From assembly GCA_963575745.1 (NCBI GenBank), contig CAUYUJ010012614.1, positions 1 to 64,000 on the forward strand: 64,000 nucleotides of DNA. The letters are read 5' to 3'. A model generated the notes under the pieces. That model worked only from the letters and a program-made list of their open reading frames with translations. It searched no databases and was not told where the DNA came from. Position numbers and translations under genes: made by a program. Source of the DNA: Prorocentrum cordatum. Lineage: Eukaryota; Sar; Dinophyceae; Prorocentrales; Prorocentraceae. Each line of letters opens with the position of its first letter. Position 1 is the stretch's first letter. Below, piece by piece: positions 47,998 to 56,497 of the stretch.

Positions 47998-49982
47998 TCA
48001 CCAACACTGCCCCTCGAAGCTCCACGGAGGGCGCTCGGCAGGTCGCCCGCTCGAGCCCCACTCGACTTCACGCTGAGGAGGCGAGCCCTCAGGGGCATTG
48101 TCCGCAACTGCGGCATGATCAGAGGGCCACCACTGCGCGCCATCAGCGCCCCATTCGCTCGAGCTCCAGTCCCACCAGGACCAGCCCTGCCATCTCGTGG
48201 CGGGACTGCGCGCCTCCCATGCGCCGCTGCCGCTGGCGTCCCAGGACCCAGCCGCCACTGCGGCACAAGAAGGGGTCGCATCGTCGCCGTTGGCAGCTTG
48301 CGGCGGTGGCGTGTTCCCAGCTCGCTCAGCCCCAGCGTCTCTCCCCGCAACTGCGGTTCCCATCTGGGGTCGGACGCCCTTCCCCGCAACTGCGGTGTCC
48401 GCGTAGCTGCCCTTCTTGCCGCCCTTCTTGCCGCCCTTCCTGCCGCCCTTCCTGCGTTCCAACCTCGCGGCGAGTCTTTCAGGTGACCTGCGGCACGTAT
48501 TGTGCGTGAAAGCCACCAGAGGGAAGTGCGCTCCGTGCCTCGCCCTGCCGAAGGCGCCATGCCATATCTTGTCGTCGAGGTTGCCCTGCTTCACTCTGAA
48601 GGGATGGCGCACCCAATCGTCGCGTTCCCTGCGCGCCATCCTTTGCTCGAACTCCGCAACTGCGGTCAAGGATTCGCCAGATGGCGTCAGGAAGGCGCGC
48701 ATCTTGTTTTCAACGGGCTCAGCCTTGGGCACGTAAGTCTGAAGCATCTTCCCAGGGCCATTCGTGTAGTCGAAGACAGGGAAAGACGGATCATGCTGGG
48801 TCGTCAAGAATCCGCCCTCACGGTCGTGCAGAACACCAGGCCATGGTGAAGCTTGTACTGCCCAGGACAGTTTATGAACAAAATCGCCATGCTGTCTGCC
48901 CTGGGCTGGCCGCCTGCTGTCTTCCAGGGGGTCCACGCGGCGACGTCCACAGTCAGGCCGCAATTGCGGCACCAGGACACAAGCTGGAACATGCACATGT
49001 TGAAGTCCCCCATGCAGACCTTCACGTCCCATTCCCTGACGTAGGCGACGAACCAGTTGTAGAACTCATGGAGCTTCGTGACGCCCCAGTCTTGGTTGGC
49101 CAAGCTGTGGTGGACGTGCACCGCCATGACGTTGAAGGAGCCCCCCAAATGGGTCACGGCCTGGTCCAGGTGGACGCGCACCACCATCGCCCTGGAGTAC
49201 TTGTTGTGCAGCTTTGGCGCAGGAGCCTCCGCAACTGCGGACTGTTTCTTCTTCTTCTTCGTTTTGGACTTCTCCTGCTTGTGGAAGAGTCTCGCAAAGT
49301 CTACGTGTTCAATGTGGCCGCCACTGCGGTCCCTCATGCCAACAAGGAGGGTCCCTGATGGCTCGCCGCCCTTAACGCACAGGTAGTTGTATTGAGTCCG
49401 ACTCCGAAACCTATCGTCCGCAACTGCGGCTGCACTGTCCCTCGCGTCGTGCTCCCCACTGAGTACCGCGCAGGTCTCGTCGTCGCACTCGCAGAGGGCG
49501 ATGATCTGGGCAGGGTTCGCGCGGAGCTGCGCCCACTCGTCCGCGCGTTGCGTGGGTCTAGCTGCAGTCCCTCCGAAGTTGGCCACGTAGAAGCCGACCC
49601 GTCCCGCTTCGAACTCCGTTTTCTCCTCCCATGCGTCGACAAGAGCTCTTTGTTTTTCCGACAGATTGCTTGTCTCGATGATGGGCACCCGTTTCCAGGG
49701 TCTCCGCGACGACAACACTCTCGGCATGTAGGAGTCATGTGCTGCCGCAACTGCGGCTCCCGCACCTCCCCGGGACTCAGCCTCGTCAGCGGAGGCAGCC
49801 GAGGACGCGACGGTGCTGTCGCCATCTTGCGTCCGCTGGTCGTCGTCATCATCCGCAACTGCGGCTTCCTCGTCTTTGCCTCCCTCCTCCTCCTCAGCGT
49901 TGTGGATGAACACCGTTCTGGCGAATCGAGGTCCACGGTCCATACTCCCTGAGGATGCGCTCGGGCGCGCGGGCGGCCACAT
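47998..49982 (-). CDS. Endonuclease/exonuclease/phosphatase-family protein, one frameshift
   Basis: The first in-frame ATG is at 49,982 (MWPPARPSASSG). An acidic low-complexity start is followed by the EEP fold: FYVANFGGTA (first strand), ADEWAQLRANPAQIIALCECD (conserved Glu), SRAMVVRVHL, FNVMAVHVHH and KVCMGDFN (the Asn/Asp metal site), then DSMAILFIN. Near 48,830 the frame must shift (VLHDREGGFLTTQHDP...) to reach DWVRHPFRVKQGN and HGAHFPLVAFTHN, then a Lys/Gly-rich and Trp-rich tail. EEP enzymes cut phosphodiester bonds with a divalent metal; substrate unknown. At least ten mini-palindromes are translated as AAVAD, TAVAG, PQLR or RNCG. Confidence 0.65.
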
Positions 49983-50309
49983 GCTTGCGTCTTCGCGTGC
50001 GCCACCTCGAGCCACGGTGGCTACGGAAATGGATCGTGAATGGGCATGGGGTCGGATGGAGGGAGGAGACAAAGAGGATTCGAGGAGTGGCAGAAGGAGG
50101 GCGAGGACTCAAAGGAACCGAAAGAACAACAAATGGACTGGCGGAGAAGCAGAAGGAGGGCGACGATTGCAAGGGACTGTGAAAGGATTATTTTCACAGC
50201 AGCAGGAAGACCGCAACTGCGGTTTTGCCTCATCTCCTGCCCGCGCGGGAGCCGCTTGGAAAAACAACTTCCCTCTGGACTTCCTGTGGGTCCGCAACTG
50301 CGGCCTGCA

Positions 50310-52451
50310 TCACGCTAGGGCTGGGATTACCAGCGCCATTTGCCCTCCCAGGGTTCTCACTGTTTCCGAATGCACGAACTGCGACAGCGCCGAACGGTTC
50401 CCAGACGCCGCGTCGTTCGCGACTTTTTGCAGCCACCCAGCAAACGTGAGCGGCCATTGCTCCTTGTGCTGCTTGCACATCTCCTCGTCCCAATGCGTCT
50501 TGAACCATGCCCACTCCCCCCTCTGCTCGTCTGAGAGGACGCCTTTTCCGCGAGCCAGGCGATCCAGAGCTGCCATCCTGTTTTTCTTGATCTTGAACTC
50601 CTCGGGATTCCACTGCGCTAGGGCGTGTTTGTTAGCCAAAGCCGTTTCCACCGCAACTGCGGCCTCCTTCTTTGCCCTCAAGGCGGCCTCGGCCTCTCGA
50701 ATCTGCTTCTTGAGATCGTGCAACGCCTTCGTCCTGTCGTTCGCTTCCAGAGCCAGGCGCCGCTTTTTCGCCACCACTGCGGCTTCGTGGTCTCGCTGGG
50801 CAGTCAACGCTCGTAGGACCTCGTTGTCCTCCCGCGCCAGCTCTCTCAACCGCTTCTTTTGTTTGTGTCGTTGCTGTCGGCAATCCTGCGCTAGTTTCTC
50901 CATGCCCACTTGGCGCAGCATATCTTCCGCCTCGCGGAGCGTTTCTGCCAAGGACGTCGCCACTGCCACCTGCTCGGCCGCCTCTGCGTCGACCACGCAG
51001 TCCATGGATACCGAGGATCCTTGAGGCCCAGGTGCCGCAACTGCGGCATCGCACTGTTCCGCAAGAGCCTCGGCCCACGAGGCCTCCTCTTGCTCTTCGT
51101 CCTCCTCGTGCTCCTCGTGCACCTCCTCCTCCTCCTCCTCCCCGCCCTCCTCATCGCCCTCCTCGTGGCCTGGCTCCTGGCCTAGCGCTTCGTCGCCGAG
51201 CTTCTCCAACACGGAATCTGTGGCGTCGTGTTTCTCGTATTCGTGTATGAGACGCAGCACGTCATTGTAGGACCATTTCAAACGTTTCTGCTCGCATTCT
51301 TCCCTCACCTCCGCGACTGCGGTGTCCACTTTTGCTCGCAGCCCCCCTGCTTCCCAGAGTTCCGCCGCCTCTCGGCAAATCTCGAGATCTCCTGACTTGT
51401 CGAAGGGCGCTCGAATTCCCACTTTCAGGAAACCTTTCGCGGCGTCCAAGTGCAACTGCACATTCTCCAACACTGACAGCATCAAGTCGGCGCAATCGGA
51501 ACGCCGCAACTGCGGCACGTGCTTCCCCAACGCCATTTGCTGCACCAGCGCTTTGGTCTCGAGGGCAATGTACCGGCGCTTCACGTGCTGGTTCAAGTCC
51601 GTGTCCACGGGCTGCGCAACTGCGGTCGTCCCCCCGCCGTGAATGATCAGCACGTAGCCGCGCTGCCAGGCGAGTCTCCGCACAGCGTCTGCTTTGTGCG
51701 GGGAATGGTCGTCGGCCATGAGGATGCGCCACTTTCCCCGCAACTGCGGGTCGTCGGGCCAGGCCCGCAAGTGCCGCTGCAAGAATGATACAACGTCGTC
51801 TGCGCGGTAGGACCCCTTCTCGGACGTCGCCGTGCTCACCCAAGACGGATAGCCGCGACTGCGGGCATGTGCGGCCAAGCCCTCAGCGATGACAGATCCC
51901 CCCTTGAACATTAGCTCCGCCGGCGGTGGTCCGCAACTGCGGATGTCCTCCGCGTCGCTCGACACCGTCAGGTTCGCTGTCCACCGAGCCCTGCTGTCGT
52001 CATGCGCCTCGACAAGCGGGACAATGCCACCCTTCACAGCCAAGGTCGGCTTCGAGGCCGACGACGACTCGTTGTGGTGAAAGGGCGACTGGTCCCAGTT
52101 CAGGATGTGCGGGTCGTACCCCAGAAGCTCCTCTGCAGCTGCGCGGACCCTGGCCACGTTCAAGATCATAGTCTCAAAACGAGATTGGAGCAACCATTTT
52201 GGCACCTTGTACTTGCGGTTCGGCTTCTTCATGCTCAGGCCGTAGGAGCGCCGCCACTTCACCCACCACCGAGGCCGCAACTGCGGCACCATCGGTTTGC
52301 CTCCCCGCTTCATTGTCTCCACGCAGTAGTCCGCGACGAGTTGCTTCGCCTTCGTAACCAGCAGGGATTGGGAGAACCTGGCCAACATCTTGGGCCTCTC
52401 CTCCGCAACTGCGGTTCGCTTGGCCACCGCCTTCCAGTCCACGGAGTCACC
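50310..52451 (-). CDS. Pogo/Tigger-like DDE transposase, C-terminal part
   Basis: About 710 residues open from directly after an in-frame UGA (52,452-52,454); there is no ATG at the start. A CENP-B-type helix-turn-helix (PRWWVKWRRSYGLSMKKPNRKYKVPKW) is followed by the DDE_1 fold: LNWDQSPFHHN, ILMADDHSPHKAD and GGGTTAVAQPVDTDLNQHVKRRY, with the three Asp in place. Such enzymes cut DNA at transposon ends. After the catalytic core comes an acidic stretch and a long coiled coil (about 50,630-50,960), which is not usual for pogo. A mini-palindrome encodes the TAVA of the third catalytic motif. It may be the second half of one protein with the gene upstream. Confidence 0.75.
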   Translation of the reverse strand, partial: GDSVDWKAVAKRTAVAEERPKMLARFSQSLLVTKAKQLVADYCVETMKRGGKPMVPQLRPRWWVKWRRSYGLSMKKPNRKYKVPKWLLQSRFETMILNVARVRAAAEELLGYDPHILNWDQSPFHHNESSSASKPTLAVKGGIVPLVEAHDDSRARWTANLTVSSDAEDIRSCGPPPAELMFKGGSVIAEGLAAHARSRGYPSWVSTATSEKGSYRADDVVSFLQRHLRAWPDDPQLRGKWRILMADDHSPHKADAVRRLAWQRGYVLIIHGGGTTAVAQPVDTDLNQHVKRRYIALETKALVQQMALGKHVPQLRRSDCADLMLSVLENVQLHLDAAKGFLKVGIRAPFDKSGDLEICREAAELWEAGGLRAKVDTAVAEVREECEQKRLKWSYNDVLRLIHEYEKHDATDSVLEKLGDEALGQEPGHEEGDEEGGEEEEEEVHEEHEEDEEQEEASWAEALAEQCDAAVAAPGPQGSSVSMDCVVDAEAAEQVAVATSLAETLREAEDMLRQVGMEKLAQDCRQQRHKQKKRLRELAREDNEVLRALTAQRDHEAAVVAKKRRLALEANDRTKALHDLKKQIREAEAALRAKKEAAVAVETALANKHALAQWNPEEFKIKKNRMAALDRLARGKGVLSDEQRGEWAWFKTHWDEEMCKQHKEQWPLTFAGWLQKVANDAASGNRSALSQFVHSETVRTLGGQMALVIPALA

Positions 52452-54410
52452 TCATGTGGGACCACCACTCGTACAGTTCCAGCCATTCTTGTGGGCGCCC
52501 TTGGTGCGCGCGCGGCGTCGGCCATGCACGCCCGCCGTGCCATGTCCACCTTGTGTGCGCCAGTTTTGAAACCACTTGGAGACGGCCTGGCGCTGCTGGA
52601 CGACCCCCATGCCCTTCGGCCACGTGAACCGCCCGCAAAAAGACGCGATTGAATTCCGTGGCAGAACGCCCTCGCCCATCCAACCACAACTGCGTGCGTG
52701 CGCCTCCAGTTCTTTGCAAACCAGTTCGCGGTCTCTGAGCATGTGCGGGCACACGCGCCGCTTCTGTTCCGCAACTTCGGGTTTTGGGCGTGCGCTGGCC
52801 AGTGCGTGCGCCCTGATCTGCTCCTCCTGCAACGCCTCGGGCATAGCCTCAGCCATGGCAAGCAATATACCCATGTCCTGCACGCCCGTCTGCCACTCTA
52901 ACGCCGCCATGAGAGCGGGGCGTGGCGCGCTCGCCTCTCTCGGCGCCTCTGCTGGTTCGCCCTCGCCCTCGGAGTCGTGCAGGACCATGGGTCCAGCAGG
53001 GCCGCTGGCCCCGCAACTGCGGTACGCCCGCACCTCCTCCAAGGTTAGTTCCTGCGTGACAACGAGCATGTCGTGCAACCACGGTTCGTCCCAGCGGCGC
53101 ACCCCGAAATCGTACAGTTCCTCCCGAAGCCATTTGCGCGTCTCGGCATTTTGCGGTTTCTGCAACATCATCGCCATAAGGTCAATGCCGCAGTTTCCAT
53201 CGCAAACAGTCCCTAGGACCCATTGTCCCAGAGGACCGTAGAACCTGTTCAACGCGTCCGCCCCCTCAGAGCACACGCCACCCACCGCAACTGCGGCCAC
53301 CCAGTGGCGCACCTCATGGAGAGGGTTCTCGGGAGTCACGGGCCTGAGTTCCACCGTTGTCCATTCCCCGAACAGATCCTCAGCAGCGGCGAGTACGCAC
53401 GCCACGCCGTCGACGGCGCATGGCTCAGTGCACTTCTCCTTTGCCCAAGGCATGTAGAAGTCAAGGAGGTCCTTGCGGTTCTCGCCTTCCCACACGTAAG
53501 GTCGACGCCCGAACCGCAAGGCAAACAGCATGAAAGCTGAATACCCTATGTAGGAATTCTCGGACAGAATCTGCCTCAGGAGAGCCATCACGACGTCAGG
53601 CACCGTCGCCGCCACTGCGGCCTGGATCTTTGGCGCGTCTTCCACAGGTACACCTTTCTCTGGCGCCAGGGGTGGCGCCGCGACTCGTGGCCGCAAGGCG
53701 TCGCCAACAGGCGCCGCAACTCGTGCTGCAGCCTTTGGGTCTGGGCACGGGAAGAATGCGACCTGCGTCTTCGACCAGTTCTCTGGCAGCGGCCGCGCTG
53801 GTGGCAAGCGTGCTGGAAGTGGTGTGTCTTTGTCCGCTTCCACTCCCTCAGGAGCTTCAACCGCAATTGCGGTCTCCTGCGCAGCAGGCGGGTCTGGTGT
53901 TGCGTGCACTTGAGCTGGAGGAGCTGGAGGGACTGCTGCTGCGGGTGCTTCGGGCACAGGGGCTGCTGGAGGTTTGGGTTCTGCGGGTGCTTCTGGTGCT
54001 GGAGCTGCGTGTCCTTCTTGCGCAGGAGCTGCGAGTTCTGCTGGTGTTGCTGGTGCTATGTGTGCAGGGGCCGAGGGAGCCGCAACTGCGGTGCCGCCTG
54101 GAGCCGCAACTGCGGGGGGTGGCGTCGCGCCCGGTCGCCAAGCAGACGGCCGCAAATGAAAGCGAGGCGGCTCAACAAGGCCGTACTGCGACGCGGGCCA
54201 CTTCGCTAGGCACGGAAAATCCGCACATGCGTGCACCTTTATCTTCTTGGGGCACGGAACGCCGCTACTGCGGCCCAAGATGTTGGCGAGCCCAGTGGTG
54301 CCATACTTCGTTTTCCTCGGTGCGCAGCCGCTGTCGTAATGGAGCCACTCCACCTCGAAATGCGTTCCGTCCTCCTCGCCATACCATGTCCGCCCCACGG
54401 GAACATCCAT
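52452..54410 (-). CDS. OTU-like / Pro-Ala-rich protein preceding the transposase
   Basis: ATG at 54,410, 652 codons. An N-terminal basic/Cys region (GRTWYGEEDGTHFEVEWLHYDSG), a long Ala-Pro-Glu linker, then a globular part with FMLFALRFGRRPYVWEGENRKDLLDFYMPW and a possible OTU cysteine-protease start, VCDGNCGIDLMAMML (DGNC near 53,195). It ends FQNWRTQGGHG...CTSGGPT-UGA, and the same frame continues directly into the transposase. So the two may form one about 1,370-residue protein in an unbroken ancestor or through stop readthrough. OTU proteases remove ubiquitin; that assignment rests on one motif. Confidence 0.6.
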   Translation of the reverse strand: MDVPVGRTWYGEEDGTHFEVEWLHYDSGCAPRKTKYGTTGLANILGRSSGVPCPKKIKVHACADFPCLAKWPASQYGLVEPPRFHLRPSAWRPGATPPPAVAAPGGTAVAAPSAPAHIAPATPAELAAPAQEGHAAPAPEAPAEPKPPAAPVPEAPAAAVPPAPPAQVHATPDPPAAQETAIAVEAPEGVEADKDTPLPARLPPARPLPENWSKTQVAFFPCPDPKAAARVAAPVGDALRPRVAAPPLAPEKGVPVEDAPKIQAAVAATVPDVVMALLRQILSENSYIGYSAFMLFALRFGRRPYVWEGENRKDLLDFYMPWAKEKCTEPCAVDGVACVLAAAEDLFGEWTTVELRPVTPENPLHEVRHWVAAVAVGGVCSEGADALNRFYGPLGQWVLGTVCDGNCGIDLMAMMLQKPQNAETRKWLREELYDFGVRRWDEPWLHDMLVVTQELTLEEVRAYRSCGASGPAGPMVLHDSEGEGEPAEAPREASAPRPALMAALEWQTGVQDMGILLAMAEAMPEALQEEQIRAHALASARPKPEVAEQKRRVCPHMLRDRELVCKELEAHARSCGWMGEGVLPRNSIASFCGRFTWPKGMGVVQQRQAVSKWFQNWRTQGGHGTAGVHGRRRARTKGAHKNGWNCTSGGPT

Positions 54411-54785
54411 GAGCGGTCGCGTGGCGAACGACTCGGGCCGGGCACTCGGCTGCGGGCTACAGAACTAGGAAGAGGGAGGGGAGGAGGGAGGAGCAACTGA
54501 AGACGATGCGGAGGGGCGAAGAAGGAGGTACTTTTCAACAACGCCCGCGCGGAAGCCCCAATCATCGCGCGCACAGGGTTTCGATGCTTCACTCCATGCT
54601 TCTCTAAGAAAAACGCTCGCCCACACAAGTTGGCGCACTAAGGCGTGCACCCGTGGAACACCCTAAACCTTCCGCCTGCCTCCTCACACCGCCTCGCCCT
54701 CCGCGTGTTCACGCGCACCCAGCCACCCCGCAACTGCGGGCACTCAGTAGCCCCACCGCAACTGCGGCCCATACGGCTTCGGGCC

Positions 54786-55783
54786 TCAGTCGAACAGACT
54801 GGGGATTTGGAGCTCGAGGTAATCCAGAGCCGCTTGCTTGCGCTGGTGCTGCGTCATGCCCTCCCACTCGTAGTCGTAGCCCTTCACCGACTGCGCCGAC
54901 TGCCACTTCTTCTTTGTAAGTTTCTTCACATCCATCTCGATCCTTTTGCCCTTGTTGGCACACTCTCGCGTGATGGTCGCGACCCAAGCGCCCTTGAAGT
55001 CCCAAACGACGGTGAAGCCAGAGCCGCTCCCCTGCGCCACGAGGGGGTCGACCTCCTTTTGCTTCGCCAGCGGGGTGGCAGGGTCAACCGCCGTTGCCCA
55101 GTCCCTGTCCGCCACTGCGGCCTCGTCCTTGTCGCCGTCGCCGATGTCGGGGACACCGCCGAGGCTCACGTCGTCCACGATCATGTCGATCAGCCACCCA
55201 AGGTCTGCAGCGTCCAGCCACAACGTCCTCCGCTTGAAGCTGGCCACCCGCACGTTTCGAACGGCCGTGTCGTGCGGAAACTTCATGGGGCTCTTTGCGG
55301 GCATCTGTACAGAGTGCACAGTGGCTATGGCCGACTCCACGGCCTCGCCCCTGGGCAGGCCAGTAGCGCCGAACGCGTTCCAGTCTTCTGCTTCTTGGCG
55401 CTGGTCGGGGTCGCTGCCTGCTTCTTCGTGGCGTCCGTGGAGCTGACCAGGGCCGACATGGGGTCATCTGCTTCGTCCCCCGCGTCGCCGTCGCTCTCAT
55501 CGTCCGCAACTGCGGCGCCGCCCTGCTTCGCGACTTCTTTCTTCAGCGCGTCCCAGGCCTTGGAGGCCTTCAAGGCCCCTGCGGTCGGTTTACCTTTGGC
55601 GCACACCTTGAGCAGCCAAGGCTTTTGCATGTTCACGTGCACGAAAGTTATCTCTCCGAGGGGCCATGCGTGGAGCACCTTGACATCCTTTTCGGGGACG
55701 GGGGTGGTCTGCGCAAGCCAACCTCCACGGATGCACAAGACCTTCTCAACGCACACAGGGCTCCATTCGCTCGAAGTCGGCAT
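54786..55783 (-). CDS. Unidentified protein, one frameshift
   Basis: ATG at 55,783 (MPTSSEWSPVCVEKVLC); the frame upstream is only palindromes and CCAGGG repeats. The first part (WLAQTTPVPEKDVKVLHAWPLGEITFVHVNMQKPWLLKVC) looks globular. Around 55,390-55,440 the frame shifts into DPDQRQEAEDWNAFGATGLPRG...VESAIATVHS, which runs on to a Trp/Asp-rich end (LWLDAADLGWLIDMIVDDV, VVWDFKGAWVATITREC) at the stop at 54,786. About 330 residues in all. No domain recognised. Two mini-palindromes are translated as AAVAD. Confidence 0.55.
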
Positions 55784-55869
55784 GTGTGCTACTGCGCTGG
55801 ACACAGCCGCAACTGCGGGCAAGGCGGGGGTGCGGGCAGTGGGGCCGCGCGCGGTTGAGCCAGATGGCG

Positions 55870-56195
55870 AGCTGAACGCCTCCCTGGAGGGCCTCCCTCG
55901 GTCCCTGCGATCCTCGCGCCTCCCTGGAGGGCCTCCGCCCTCAGGGTGCTTCAAAGCAGTGCCGGGGCACTGCTTTGAAGCATCTGTGGCTTCAAAGCAG
56001 TGCCGCGGCACTGCTTTGAAGCACCCTGAGGGCGGAGGCCCTCCAGGGCCTCCGCCCTCAGCACAGGGCCCTCCAGGCCCTCCAGGGCCTCCAGGGAGGC
56101 CCTCCAGGGCCTCCAGGGAGGCCCTCCAGGGCCTCCAGGGCCCTCCAGGCCCTCCAGGGCGGACGCCCTCCAGGGCCTCCAGGGAGGGAGGGAGG
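55870..56195. repeat. CCCTCCAGGGCCTCC tandem repeats
   Basis: Repeats of GGCCCTCCAGGGCCTCC, itself rich in the palindrome CCCTCCAGGG/CCTGGAGGG, fill most of the gap between two genes and surround palindrome pair 2. Confidence 0.85.
55948..56028. repeat. Two perfect palindromes with TTCAAAGCAGTGCC arms, pair 2
   Basis: TTCAAAGCAGTGCC-GG-GGCACTGCTTTGAA and TTCAAAGCAGTGCC-GC-GGCACTGCTTTGAA, each with flanking GC/GC, separated by about 15 bp. Same arms as at 47,818-47,882, 8.1 kb away. Confidence 0.9.
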
Positions 56196-56497
56196 GAGTG
56201 AGGAAATGAGTAGTTTCGGCTTCCAGCTTGGGAGGAAGGGGAGAAAGGAGGAGGAGAGAGGGAGGAAGTGGAGGAAGGGCGAGGGAGGAGAGGGAGAAGG
56301 GAGGGAGGAGGTCCGTTTCGAACCTCCGTGCTCGATCGTCAGCGGTCCGCTACTGCGGCATCAGCAAGTGACACTGCAAACTACACGAGCGCTCCGCAAC
56401 AGCGGTCACGCGTGCGCCCCCCCTTCGGCCTGTTGCCCGCAACTGCGGTCACGCGAGCAAGCCGCCCTGACTGCCGCCACTGCGGCTTCTGAATTAC

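Noticed and set aside
53150-53210. Calling the protein upstream of the transposase a proven OTU protease
   Set aside because: Only the DGNC motif is clear; I could not place the catalytic His, so it is left as OTU-like.
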